Shown piece by piece: positions 26,169 through 34,790 of a stretch of DNA of 64,000 nucleotides. Below the pieces are notes generated by a model. That model saw only the letters and a list, made by a program, of their open reading frames with translations. It was not told where the DNA came from and made no database searches. The position numbers and the translations under genes are program-made. The first letter of the stretch is position 1, and the number at the start of each line of letters is the position of its first letter. The stretch is from JABWBP01 sp964522165 (GTDB lineage Bacteria > Calditrichota > Calditrichia > RBG-13-44-9 > J075). The DNA is taken from assembly GCA_964522165.1 (NCBI GenBank), contig CAZFVV010000012.1, positions 1-64,000 on the forward strand, in the 5' to 3' direction.

Positions 26169-26196
26169 GGGATTTGCTCTCGGTTAATGGTAGGGT

Positions 26197-26463
26197 TCAG
26201 GGAAAATGGCGATAGATATCTTTACGATGTAAAACTCTTTCAAAAATCACTGTATCATTGATGGTACTGGCACCTACTCGATATTCTCCAAATCGAACTT
26301 TATAGTAAGAACGATATCCCTTCATTCTTTCGAATTTTCCGCTTTCATGGATAGAGTTCAACTGCGGAACCACTTCAAACACAAAGTGTTCAACCGTTTT
26401 CCTTGTTTTCGGGGGCACTACTGCAAGTTCTTTAAGGAATTGCTTTCGATATTCAACTTTCAA
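26197..26463 (-). CDS. RelE/ParE-family toxin
   Basis: An 88-residue protein with the RelE/ParE pattern: MKVEYRKQFLKELAVVPPKTRK at the N-terminus, a central GKFERMKGYRSYYKVRFGEYRVG strand pair, and the C-terminal VIFERVLHRKDIYRHFP that carries the usual basic and His catalytic positions of mRNA-cleaving members. It overlaps the upstream antitoxin gene by 4 nt, typical of a toxin-antitoxin operon. Target (mRNA at the ribosome or gyrase) is not decidable, but the Arg and His tail favours an RNase. Confidence 0.85.
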   Translation of the reverse strand: MKVEYRKQFLKELAVVPPKTRKTVEHFVFEVVPQLNSIHESGKFERMKGYRSYYKVRFGEYRVGASTINDTVIFERVLHRKDIYRHFP

Positions 26464-26663
26464 TTCACCTTTTCCAATTTTTGATAGAATTCCTTTGCCT
26501 GGGATAAACTTAAGAGTTCATCATCCTCTGTCTCTTTTATCAATTGGACCAAAGCGTAATTTTCCAGCAATTCTTCGATCTTCCGGTAGGTATTAATATC
26601 GATTTGTACCGCAATTTTCCGATTTTTTTCATCAACAATGTACTTCTTCTTTATGAGTTCCAT
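26460..26663 (-). CDS. Antitoxin of the RelE-type pair
   Basis: A 67-residue acidic protein. MELIKKKYIVDEKNRKIAVQIDINTYRKIEELLENYA reads as a short beta strand and helix able to bind DNA, followed by a helical tail (KETEDDELLSLSQAKEFYQKLEKVN) that would wrap the toxin. The ATG at 26663 was chosen because AGGAG lies 7 nt upstream; a longer frame has no such site. It precedes and overlaps the toxin. No closer antitoxin family is recognised with certainty. AT-richer than its neighbours, consistent with horizontal arrival. Confidence 0.75.
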   Translation of the reverse strand: MELIKKKYIVDEKNRKIAVQIDINTYRKIEELLENYALVQLIKETEDDELLSLSQAKEFYQKLEKVN

Positions 26664-26708
26664 AGTATTACTCCTATTTCTGTTTGAGTTCAAATATAAA
26701 AACTCGGA

Positions 26709-27926
26709 TTATGCGTTCACAGGCCAATTTTCCAGCGCCTCCACGAATTCCGTCAAAAACCGGTTGGCCTGGAAACCGTCCAGCGCCCGGTGATCGATGG
26801 TCAGGGTTACATAAACCATCGGTTTGATCTCCACGACATCCTTCCCTTTCTTTTCCGCAGCCACAACCCGTTTTTCCAATTTACCGATGCCTAAAATGGC
26901 GGACTGGGGCTGGTGGATGATGGGCGTGGCGATCAAACTGCCGGTCATCCCGTGATTGGTGATGGTGAAGGTACCGTTCTGAACCTCCGGCTGCGCCAAT
27001 TTGCCCTCCCGCGCCCGTTCGGTAAGGTCTTGCAGCCGCCCGGCGACGCCGAACAAATCCAATTTTTGCGCCCGGTGAATTACCGGCACCACCAGCCCGC
27101 TCTCCGTGGCCGCGGCAATCCCGATGTTGCAATCCTCGAAAATTTCCAGCACGTCTTCGTGCCAGCGGCTGTTTACCTCCGGCAGCGCTTGCAGCGCCTT
27201 CGCCGCCGCTATCACGAAATAAGCGGTAAAGGTCAGTTTTACCCCTTTTTCTGCAAATGCGGCCTGGTTTGCTTCCCGGTGGGCGATTACCGCGGAGAGA
27301 TCCGCGTCGAACACCGCGGTAACGTGCGGGGCGGTGTGCAACATGCTCTCCACCATGTGCCGGGCGGTGCGCAATCGGATGGGAGTGTGGGGAATTTTGC
27401 GGGAAGGGATGTCAGGGGCAGGAGCAGAAGCAGGGGCAGTTTGGCGGCCTGCTAAATAGGCTTCCACGTCCTCTAAAGTGATCCGGCCTCCCCGCCCGGT
27501 TCCGCGAATTTGCGCCGGCGCGATGCCGTGCTGGCGCAGCAAACGGCGCACTGCCGGGCTTAACTCTTGCGCCGCCTCCCCGGCTGCGGTTGCCGGCGCT
27601 TCGATCTCCCCGGTCTCCTTCGCCTCTACACCGGCGTCGGTTTTAGCCCCGGCCTTGACAACTGGTTTCACCTGCGCCTTCTCCGCGATCTCGATCCGCC
27701 CCAGAACCTCTCCCGGAGCGACCGGCTCATTCGGGTGCTTCAAAATCTCCTTTAAAACGCCCCCCGCCGGCGCCGGCACTTCAATGGTGACTTTGTCAGT
27801 GTTGAGCTCCAGAAGAGGCTCGTACTGCTCCACAAACTCCCCGGGCTGCTTGAACCAGCGCTCCATGAAGGATTCGGTGCCTTCCTGCTCGGATTCGGGA
27901 GCGATTATATCGATCAATTCTGCCAT
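26709..27926 (-). CDS. 2-oxoacid dehydrogenase E2 component (lipoyl acyltransferase), stand-alone
   Basis: A 405-residue E2 acyltransferase. An N-terminal lipoyl domain has Lys45 in LNTDKVTIEVPAP as the lipoylation site; an Ala/Pro linker leads to a peripheral-subunit-binding domain (SPAVRRLLRQHGIAPAQIRGTGRGGRIT, about 121-150), then a second linker and the catalytic domain, ending with the active-site IDHRALDG. No E1 or E3 gene lies beside it, so its complex (pyruvate, branched-chain or other oxoacid) is unknown; the sucAB pair 10 kb away has its own E2. It lies 12 bp after the thioredoxin-like gene on the same strand, so the two are probably co-transcribed. Confidence 0.9.
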   Translation of the reverse strand: MAELIDIIAPESEQEGTESFMERWFKQPGEFVEQYEPLLELNTDKVTIEVPAPAGGVLKEILKHPNEPVAPGEVLGRIEIAEKAQVKPVVKAGAKTDAGVEAKETGEIEAPATAAGEAAQELSPAVRRLLRQHGIAPAQIRGTGRGGRITLEDVEAYLAGRQTAPASAPAPDIPSRKIPHTPIRLRTARHMVESMLHTAPHVTAVFDADLSAVIAHREANQAAFAEKGVKLTFTAYFVIAAAKALQALPEVNSRWHEDVLEIFEDCNIGIAAATESGLVVPVIHRAQKLDLFGVAGRLQDLTERAREGKLAQPEVQNGTFTITNHGMTGSLIATPIIHQPQSAILGIGKLEKRVVAAEKKGKDVVEIKPMVYVTLTIDHRALDGFQANRFLTEFVEALENWPVNA

Positions 27927-27938
27927 GGCGCTGCTTTC

Positions 27939-28637
27939 TCATTTGAATTGTTGAAGCTGCTCTTTCGATTGCGCGATTGCGGCTAAAAAGTCATTATATT
28001 TTTGCAGGTTTTCTTCGTTCCGCACCGGCTGGGTGCTCAGCCAGCGATCCAATTCCGACTGGGTGGTTTTAAGCCGGTCTAATGTGGCGCGATAGGTCTT
28101 CGCTTTGTCGGGGGGCAATTTGCTAAGGGTCTTTTGGATCTCCGTTTCGCTGAACAGGAGCAGCTCTTCCACTTCCCGGATAAAACTTTCCGCGGTTTTT
28201 TCCCGGCCTGCGCCTAATTTGCCGAGAACGGTTTTTCCGTCGCTATCCAAAACGATGTAGGTGGGGTAGCCCTGCACGCCGTATTGCTGCTGCAAGCGGT
28301 TGTTCCGGGCGGCGTATTCCGGAGACACTAAGCTTTTGTTCCTGGGGAAATCGAGGGTAACCAGCACCATCCGGTTTTTAGCATATTGCGACCATTGCTC
28401 CTGTGCAAAGACGTTGCGCTGCATCAGTTTGCACCAGGAACACCAGTCCGAGCCGGTGAAATTCAGAAAAACGGGGAGCTTCTCTTTCTGGGCAAATTTG
28501 AGCGCGGCGTCATAATCCATGGTCCATTCACCGGCTTTGATACCCTGGGAAAAAGCGGAATTGGTCAAGATAATTCCACCTGAAACCAACGCCGCCGCGG
28601 CTAAAACAATTCCTGCCCGCACACCTTTTTTAGACAT
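27939..28637 (-). CDS. Exported thioredoxin-fold protein with WCSWC motif
   Basis: A 232-residue protein with a signal peptide (about 1-30, ending SAFSQ) and a thioredoxin-like domain: LPVFLNFTGSDWCSWCKLMQRNVF with Cys66 and Cys69, the cis-Pro strand YGVQGYPTYIVLDSDGK, and a helical C-terminal extension of about 75 residues (EEL...KTTQSELDRWLS...QSKEQLQQFK). This resembles DsbD-gamma or thioredoxin_7 proteins that reduce or fold periplasmic proteins. The ATG at 28637 has GAGGTG upstream; the longer frame lacks one. Probably in one operon with the E2 gene downstream, an odd pairing. Confidence 0.85.
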   Translation of the reverse strand: MSKKGVRAGIVLAAAALVSGGIILTNSAFSQGIKAGEWTMDYDAALKFAQKEKLPVFLNFTGSDWCSWCKLMQRNVFAQEQWSQYAKNRMVLVTLDFPRNKSLVSPEYAARNNRLQQQYGVQGYPTYIVLDSDGKTVLGKLGAGREKTAESFIREVEELLLFSETEIQKTLSKLPPDKAKTYRATLDRLKTTQSELDRWLSTQPVRNEENLQKYNDFLAAIAQSKEQLQQFK

Positions 28638-28799
28638 GATTTTCACCTCGTATTGAAGATTTTGTGGTTTTTCATACTTTCCAACACCCAAACAGGCAAA
28701 TAAATAGATTCATGGCTCTCCCCGAAGATACAAATTTCAAAAACCGGCTAAATGTAGCGATTTGCAGATTTCTGATCAAGCAGTCATTACTTATTCCTT

Positions 28800-28884
28800 T
28801 CTATTTTTCACTTTTCATCCCCGCATTCGCGGGGACAAGCTTTTCACTTTGCATTTTTCACTTTTCATTTTTCACTTTGCATTG
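28800..28884. repeat. CACTTTTCATTTTT-type array with an embedded CGCATTCGCGGGG hairpin
   Basis: Words TTTTTCACTTTTCA, TTTTCACTTTGCA, TTTTTCACTTTTCA and TTTTTCACTTTGCA repeat at about 7 and 14 bp. The middle holds CCCCGCATTCGCGGGG, a partial copy of the element at 10085-10154. It ends 31 bp before the GH2 gene start. Confidence 0.7.
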
Positions 28885-28915
28885 ATAACTTGTTACTCAC
28901 AAGAGGAGAAAAATT

Positions 28916-31900
28916 ATGCGCGCCCTGCTTTACTCTCGATTCAGCCTGCCGGATATATTGCGTAAGCGCCTGCCTGCGGTTCTCATTATCAGCCTGGGGT
29001 GCTCAGCTATTGCAAATGAGCGTCCCCGGGCCGTCTCGCTTTCCGGCGACTGGGAATTTTGCGCCTCCACTCCCCTGGTGGAAGTGGTTGCGGATCGCAG
29101 CAAAGGGTTTGACCCGCCCCAACTCAGCCCGGAACTGGACGAGCTCATCCCGGAAAGCGTCCGAACGGATCCCCACGCCGCGCTTCCGGAAAGCCCGGAG
29201 TGGAAAGCCATCGCCGTGCCCGCCGCCTGGGAGCAGGTCGCCGGGATTGCTTATAACGGCGCGGGATGGTATCGCCGCAGTATAAGCATTCCCGCGGAAT
29301 GGCTGGCATCCGGCCAGCGCATCTGGATCGAATTCGACGCCGTGGCGACGGTCGCGGGGGTGTGGCTGAACGGCAAATGGTCAGGCGGCAACGTGGGCGA
29401 TTATACCCGTTTCCGGGTAGAAGCCACCAGAATAGCGCAAAAAGGCAGCAACCAACTGCTGCTCTACGTGGATGAACTGCCCGGGCACGTCACCCAGGGA
29501 TTTCTCAGCGCGGTCGCGCCGCATCACGGGGGCGTCTGGCAGGAAACGCGCATGTATGCGACCGGGCCGGTGGCCGTGGAACCGGATGGCATTCACCTCC
29601 AAGCCGATCCGGCCGGCGGCGAAATTCGCGCCTCGGTCGATTTCACCGGGAAATGGGATGAAAAACTGCCCGCCCCGCAACTTATCGTGCGCCGCTACGA
29701 TCCCGCGCAGCCGGAAAGCGCCTCTCCGGCGATCTCCCCGGTAGAAGGCAGCGCGCAAACCCATCTGAACGCAGAACAAAACCAGTGGCAGATTCGCCTG
29801 AAGCTCCCCGGGGCAAAGATGTGGAGCCCTGAAGACCCCGCGCTGTACCTGGCGGAGGTGAGCCTGCCCCGCCTCGCCGCCAAAGGGACGGAAAGCGTCT
29901 CCGACCGGGTCTTGCAAAAATTCGGGTTCCGCACCGTGGAAATCGCGGGAAGCGAGGTGCTGCTGAACGGCAAACCCATCCACATTCGCAGCGTGCTGAA
30001 CTGGGGATATTATCCCCGCATCGTCAGCCCGGCTCCCCCGCCGCAGGCAGTGCGCGAGGAGTTCGCCTACATCAAGAGCTTAGGCTTCAACGCCGAGACC
30101 ATCTGTTTGATGAACATGCCGGATTATTTCTACGACATCGCCGATGAGATGGGGATGTTCATCTGGCAGGAGTATCCCACCTGGCACAACGATTTCACCG
30201 CCGCGCGCCTGCCCACTTACCGCCGCCTCTTCCCGGCCTTTTTGCGCCGCGACCGCAACCATCCTTCGATCATTTTGCGCAGCATCTCCGTGGAAGCGGG
30301 GGTGCAGGATCAAACCGTGATGGCGGAATTGGTCAATCTGGCAAAAGAAATGGCCGCGACCCCGTTGCAGGATAACAATTCCTGGATGTGGATGAGCAAC
30401 CTGGAGTTGTCCGATTGGTACGGGGACGATAATTACTGGAACAACAGCCGCTGGGCCAAATACTTCCTGCTGGATCTGCCCGCCCAGTTGGATACCCTCC
30501 CGGCAAAGCCCTACATGATGGGCGAGACCATCGCCGGCAGCGTGTGGATCGATACCGATACCCTGCAAAAAATCACCCCCGGCGTTCCGCTCTCGAACTG
30601 GCTGCACGGCGTCGATCAGCCCCTGCCGGGGGAAACATATCCCTACTGGTTTCCGGCCTGCTTCGAATCCTGCCTGGGCATCGAGCAGCAGTTGCGCAGC
30701 CGCTACAACGCGCTTGTGCCCGCGGGAAAAGATATCGTGCGCGATTACCTGGTTCCGCAAAGCTACCGCTACAGCCTGCTGTTCCGCCGCTTCCAGGTGG
30801 AATTGCTCCACGCCGATCCCCGTTACCGCGGTTATACTCTGTTTTTGATCCGCGACCTGCCCCGCATCACCTCCGGGCTGATCGACGACGCCGGAAAATT
30901 CCGCTGGAAACCGGAAGATTGGGCGTGGTTCGGCGAACATACCGCCGCGCCGGTACAGGTTTCCGAGGTTCGCCCAACCGATCCTAAACGCCCGTTGATC
31001 GAGCGCGCCCCGCAATTGGAGCAGTGGGATAACGGCTGGGGAATGGCGGCTAATCGCAATGGCAAAGTGGCCTACCTGAACACCGGCTACGCGGATTTGA
31101 ACGGGCTTTTCCGCGCCTGGCCCAATGCCCGGGAGGTAACGGTTCCCGATATTGGAAAAATGAATCCATCCGCAGAGAAGCCCCTGCTGGCCACCAGCAT
31201 CCTCACCGGCGAGATGCTGCGCTACCTGGAAAGCGGGGGCGCGGTGCTGTTGTTCCCCTCCCAATGGCCGGGCGGGTTAGGCAGCGCGGAGAGCATGTTC
31301 TGGGGCGGCGCTTTCTTTATGCCCCCGGTGGGCGTTTTCAGCGAAATCGAAATTCAGCGGATGCTGCAACTGCACCAGTACGACCTCACCCACCAGGTGA
31401 GCCAGGCCATTCCGGTGGAGGCGCTGAGCATTGCCGATAAAGTGGACCCCCTGCTGAGTTTTTTCGAGATGCACAACCAGCGGGATATTACCCGCCAGGA
31501 CCAGCTTTTCGCCACCCGGGTGGGGAAGGGATTGTTCATCGCCAGCGCTTTGGACCACTCCGCGGAGGCCGGCCAGTGGATGCTGGGCCACATTGTGGAG
31601 TGGGCGCAGGCATGGAAAGAAACCGCGAATACCTTCCCGGCCGCCCGCATGGAACCGGAGGAGTTGCGTAAATTTGCCGCTGAAAAAGTGCAAGAAATCA
31701 TTTTATTGAACGCGGACTGGCGCTTCAAGCTCGATCCGGAGCAGACCGGGGATCAACAAGGCTGGGAGCGCAGCGACCTGGATGAACAAGACTGGCCGAT
31801 GATTCAGGCAAGCCAGCTCTGGGAACGCCAGGGTTACCGTTACGACGGGATGGCCTGGTATCGCAAATGGATCGAAGCGCCGGCGTCGTTGAAGAACAAA

Positions 31901-32137
31901 AAAATCACCCTGGTGGCCGAAGGGGTGGATGACGCCTACCGCCTCTACGTGAACGGGGTGAAGGTCGCCGAATACGGCAGTTTTACCGAGCACGCCAAAT
32001 CGGTGCATTATATCCGCACGGAGACGGATTTGACCGATCTTCTCCATCCCGGGCAGAAGGATTTGCTGGTGTTGCAGGTGATCGACCTCTACGGCGGCGG
32101 GGGGATCGGGCGGCCGATCTATTTGCGGATAGAATAG
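28916..32137 (+). CDS. Glycoside hydrolase family 2-like protein, secreted
   Basis: A 1073-residue exo-glycosidase-like protein. Signal-like N-terminus (about 1-33); sugar-binding jelly roll about 40-215 (GWYRRSISIP, DAVATVAGVWLNGKW); Ig-like domain about 225-345; TIM-barrel about 350-560 (LNGKPIHIRSVLNWGYYP, EEFAYIKSLGFNAETI, MGMFIWQEYPTW, RDRNHPSIIL). Glu460 lies where the acid/base Glu is expected, but the usual Asn before it is Val (SVEAG). Glu537 in MMGETIAG fits the nucleophile. A second jelly roll (GMAWYRKWIEAP, DDAYRLYVNGVKV) ends the protein, an extended architecture. AGAGGAGA gives a strong ribosome-binding site. Substrate unknown. Confidence 0.8.
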   Translation: MRALLYSRFSLPDILRKRLPAVLIISLGCSAIANERPRAVSLSGDWEFCASTPLVEVVADRSKGFDPPQLSPELDELIPESVRTDPHAALPESPEWKAIAVPAAWEQVAGIAYNGAGWYRRSISIPAEWLASGQRIWIEFDAVATVAGVWLNGKWSGGNVGDYTRFRVEATRIAQKGSNQLLLYVDELPGHVTQGFLSAVAPHHGGVWQETRMYATGPVAVEPDGIHLQADPAGGEIRASVDFTGKWDEKLPAPQLIVRRYDPAQPESASPAISPVEGSAQTHLNAEQNQWQIRLKLPGAKMWSPEDPALYLAEVSLPRLAAKGTESVSDRVLQKFGFRTVEIAGSEVLLNGKPIHIRSVLNWGYYPRIVSPAPPPQAVREEFAYIKSLGFNAETICLMNMPDYFYDIADEMGMFIWQEYPTWHNDFTAARLPTYRRLFPAFLRRDRNHPSIILRSISVEAGVQDQTVMAELVNLAKEMAATPLQDNNSWMWMSNLELSDWYGDDNYWNNSRWAKYFLLDLPAQLDTLPAKPYMMGETIAGSVWIDTDTLQKITPGVPLSNWLHGVDQPLPGETYPYWFPACFESCLGIEQQLRSRYNALVPAGKDIVRDYLVPQSYRYSLLFRRFQVELLHADPRYRGYTLFLIRDLPRITSGLIDDAGKFRWKPEDWAWFGEHTAAPVQVSEVRPTDPKRPLIERAPQLEQWDNGWGMAANRNGKVAYLNTGYADLNGLFRAWPNAREVTVPDIGKMNPSAEKPLLATSILTGEMLRYLESGGAVLLFPSQWPGGLGSAESMFWGGAFFMPPVGVFSEIEIQRMLQLHQYDLTHQVSQAIPVEALSIADKVDPLLSFFEMHNQRDITRQDQLFATRVGKGLFIASALDHSAEAGQWMLGHIVEWAQAWKETANTFPAARMEPEELRKFAAEKVQEIILLNADWRFKLDPEQTGDQQGWERSDLDEQDWPMIQASQLWERQGYRYDGMAWYRKWIEAPASLKNKKITLVAEGVDDAYRLYVNGVKVAEYGSFTEHAKSVHYIRTETDLTDLLHPGQKDLLVLQVIDLYGGGGIGRPIYLRIE

Positions 32138-32143
32138 CTTTCA

Positions 32144-32180
32144 AGGTGTTTTAGTGTTCAGGTTTATAGTGTGATGGTAT
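32144..32180. repeat. GTGTTTTAG-type array, sense arm
   Basis: GGTGTTTTAGTGTTCAGG and TTTATAGTGTGATGG follow the GH2 stop. The complementary arm is at 32203-32247. Same class as 4435-4537, 42132-42429 and 63816-63847. Confidence 0.65.
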
Positions 32181-32202
32181 TTTAACTCGTGATAGTTCGA
32201 TT

Positions 32203-32247
32203 ACCCAAACACCCAAACACTAAAACACTTGAACACTAAAACACCCC
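32203..32247. repeat. CTAAAACAC-type array, antisense arm
   Basis: ACCCAAACACCCAAACAC, TAAAACACTTGAACAC and TAAAACACCCC are consecutive. The arm ends 28 bp before the GH63-like start codon. Confidence 0.7.
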
Positions 32248-32275
32248 ATGATTTCATTGAGAGAAGAGTCCGGCA

Positions 32276-34690
32276 ATGTTAATCTGCATCTTTTTACTGA
32301 TAACCGCTATGGCGTCAGGGCAAGAAATGAGCGCTCCAACAGATTCGGCAAACGGTTTTCCGGCGGGCAATTACACCCCTTTCGGCTACCTCGACAATCC
32401 ATATCATACGCTCTGGCTGAACAACAGCGGGGTGATCCGCAGCGCGCCGCCGCTGGGATTTCGCTTCCGTGAACATCACACCGTGCTGCAATTAGCGGCG
32501 GCGGTGAATGGGCGCAGCTATCATCAGGCTGCCGATTTCGAATCCGCCGGCTTGCACTCCGCTTATCATTCCAAAAATATCTTCAGCTACAATTGGACGA
32601 TAGAGGCGCTGGAATTCAGCGCGACCTATTTTTTAGAATCAGACCGGGCGCAGGGGCTGAACTGCGAGGTGAAGATCGCCAATCACGGCTCCGCGGCGGC
32701 GATGGTGGAGGTGCGGGCGCTGCTGAGCGTTCCCCCGCTGGATTTCGACCACTATGCCGCCATGGTTCTTCCCGGCGGCGCGCTGATTCGCCGCTTTGCC
32801 GAGGGGCCGCTGTATTTGCTCTATAGCGACGCAGAGAACCTTTTCCGGGCGGTTAGTTCTTCACCCGCCGGTGTTGCGGCGTTTATGTCGGATGGGAACC
32901 GAGACAGCCTGCAAAACCGGGAGATCAGCGTGGAGGGGGATTTTATGGCGGCGGTGTTAAGTTGTTCGCTGGCAGTTTCGCCCGGCGCGGAGCAGGCCTT
33001 CCGTTTCACCCTCATCCGCGACGCAGCGCAGGCGGCGGCGCTGGAAACAGCTCGCGCGGCGCTGGAATACTTTGATCGCCGGCGGGCGGAGCTCCGGGAG
33101 GACGATGCCCGCTTTTGGTCGCGCTGCCCGCAGCTTGTGGGCGACTGGCCGGAAGTGTGGAAACGCGGGCTGGTGTACGATTTCGAGACCCTGCGCATGA
33201 ACGTGCGCCGCCCTATCGGGGTGTACAAGCATCACTGGGACGGCATGGCGGCGGCCATTCCCCGCTCGGTATTAGGAGAAACCGCCCTGGACATGCTCGC
33301 CTACAGCTACGCCGACCCGGAAACGGCGCAAGAAGTCATCTACGGCCTGTTTGCCGACGCCCTGGCGCCCAACGTTCCCTGTATGCGGGAAGACGGCTCG
33401 GTGAACATGGTCTCCGAATCCGGCGCGGAGTGCGGCACCGCTCCTTCCTGGTGTTTACCCTCTCTGACGATTCGTTCCATCTACGCCCGCACCCGGGACC
33501 GCAAGTGGGCGCAGGCGCTCTATCCCTACTTAGAAGAATTTATGCGCTGGTGGCTGGAGAATCGTACCCATTCCGACGGCGCTTTCTTTTTCGATAACAG
33601 TTGGGAGAGCGGGCAGGATCAGTCTTCCCGGTTCCGCATCGAGCAAAAGACCGGCGGCGCAGGGGTGCAGCATATCGAGCCGGTGGACCTCCATGCCGCC
33701 ATCTCCGATTTTGGAGGTCTGCTCTCCCAATTTGCCGGAATACTGATTCCACAAGACACCGGTAAATGGCAGAATGTACAGGAAAAGCACCGGGAGATGC
33801 TCAGAAAATACTGGACCGGCCAGGGATTCCACGACATCGACCGTCGCACCGGCCGGCATACCAACGCTGATTTCGCTTACCTGTGGCTGCCTCACCTGTT
33901 TGGATTGGCCACCGGCCAGCAAAACGCGGTTCTGAAACAAAAATTGCGTACCCCTGAATATCAATCCCTGGAATCCTGGGCCAACTGGCCGCCGGGGTTC
34001 CAGGTGGTGGTGGAAACCGCCTGGGTACTGGGGGAGCGGGTTTTGCAGGCGGAGCACGTTGCTAACCAGATGGATTATCTCTACAACTGGTGGGACCGCC
34101 GCGCCTGGGAAACCCCCGGAGCACTGCCCCGCGCCTGGGGGCACATCGACCGCCCCGCCAACCTGCTGGAATACCATCCCCGCAAATGGGACGAATCCTT
34201 CGGGATGATCGACCACTCCACCAATCCCCACGCCCCGCCCCGGGAACATGCCGACCCCATACCGGGAGTGGCCGCGGAGCAGTGGCGCAATCGAGACGGG
34301 AAACCTGCCGGGATGGAAAATTACGGCTGGGGCGCTACGTTGCCCATTCACCTGATTCGCGGCGTCATCGGCTACCGCGACCTGCCCCCGGGCGCCCGAG
34401 AAAGCGGCTTTCTTTTAGCGCCTTCCCTGCCTTCCAAAGTGCTCCAGCCGGGCAATCGCTTAGGAATGCGCAATCTCCACTTCGCGAACGTCGATTTTGA
34501 GGTGATGTACCAGGTAAAAGAAAACGGGCGACTTCAAACTACCCTGACCTGGCGCTCCCCCACTCCGGCAGCCCTCACCGCCCGGATCGAGGGGAAAAAA
34601 GTTGCCGGATCCGGGTGGAAGCAGACCGCCGGCTCGCTGAGCTACGTAATCGAGAATTACGGAACCAGTGAGATCATCCTGCAAAATTGA
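32276..34690 (+). CDS. GH63/trehalase-like (alpha/alpha)6-barrel glycoside hydrolase, secreted
   Basis: An 804-residue protein. Signal peptide 1-15 (MLICIFLLITAMASG); a beta-rich N-domain to about 270; then an (alpha/alpha)6-toroid region with KHHWDGMAAAIPRSVLG, MVSESGAECGTAPSWCLPS, DGAFFFDNSWESGQDQS (the NSWESG block is typical of GH63 and related mannosylglycerate hydrolases), NADFAYLWLPHL and NYGWGATLPIHLI near the C-terminus. Probable inverting hydrolase of an alpha-glucoside-type substrate outside the cytoplasm. Next to the GH2-like gene on the same strand, so both likely work on one glycan. The start has only a weak ribosome-binding site. Family is probable, specificity not. Confidence 0.75.
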   Translation: MLICIFLLITAMASGQEMSAPTDSANGFPAGNYTPFGYLDNPYHTLWLNNSGVIRSAPPLGFRFREHHTVLQLAAAVNGRSYHQAADFESAGLHSAYHSKNIFSYNWTIEALEFSATYFLESDRAQGLNCEVKIANHGSAAAMVEVRALLSVPPLDFDHYAAMVLPGGALIRRFAEGPLYLLYSDAENLFRAVSSSPAGVAAFMSDGNRDSLQNREISVEGDFMAAVLSCSLAVSPGAEQAFRFTLIRDAAQAAALETARAALEYFDRRRAELREDDARFWSRCPQLVGDWPEVWKRGLVYDFETLRMNVRRPIGVYKHHWDGMAAAIPRSVLGETALDMLAYSYADPETAQEVIYGLFADALAPNVPCMREDGSVNMVSESGAECGTAPSWCLPSLTIRSIYARTRDRKWAQALYPYLEEFMRWWLENRTHSDGAFFFDNSWESGQDQSSRFRIEQKTGGAGVQHIEPVDLHAAISDFGGLLSQFAGILIPQDTGKWQNVQEKHREMLRKYWTGQGFHDIDRRTGRHTNADFAYLWLPHLFGLATGQQNAVLKQKLRTPEYQSLESWANWPPGFQVVVETAWVLGERVLQAEHVANQMDYLYNWWDRRAWETPGALPRAWGHIDRPANLLEYHPRKWDESFGMIDHSTNPHAPPREHADPIPGVAAEQWRNRDGKPAGMENYGWGATLPIHLIRGVIGYRDLPPGARESGFLLAPSLPSKVLQPGNRLGMRNLHFANVDFEVMYQVKENGRLQTTLTWRSPTPAALTARIEGKKVAGSGWKQTAGSLSYVIENYGTSEIILQN

Positions 34691-34732
34691 CCTGGAAGGA
34701 CAGCGTCATGCTTAAATTGCCGAATGGCCCTG

Positions 34733-34790
34733 TCCTCCATCCACCCGGTTTACCATCCGGCCATCAAACCATTTAACCATACCATCCCCC
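34733..34790. repeat. CCATCCA/ACCATCC array upstream of the permease
   Basis: CCTCCATCCACCCGG, TTTACCATCCGGCCATC, AAACCATTTAACCATACC and ATCCCCC abut the permease ATG, leaving no Shine-Dalgarno. The complementary word class (TGGATT) lies just after the gene at 36109-36151. Confidence 0.7.

Noticed and set aside
30080..31264. 394-residue antisense frame inside the GH2-like gene
   Set aside because: No domain and no ribosome-binding site; it is a codon-bias shadow.
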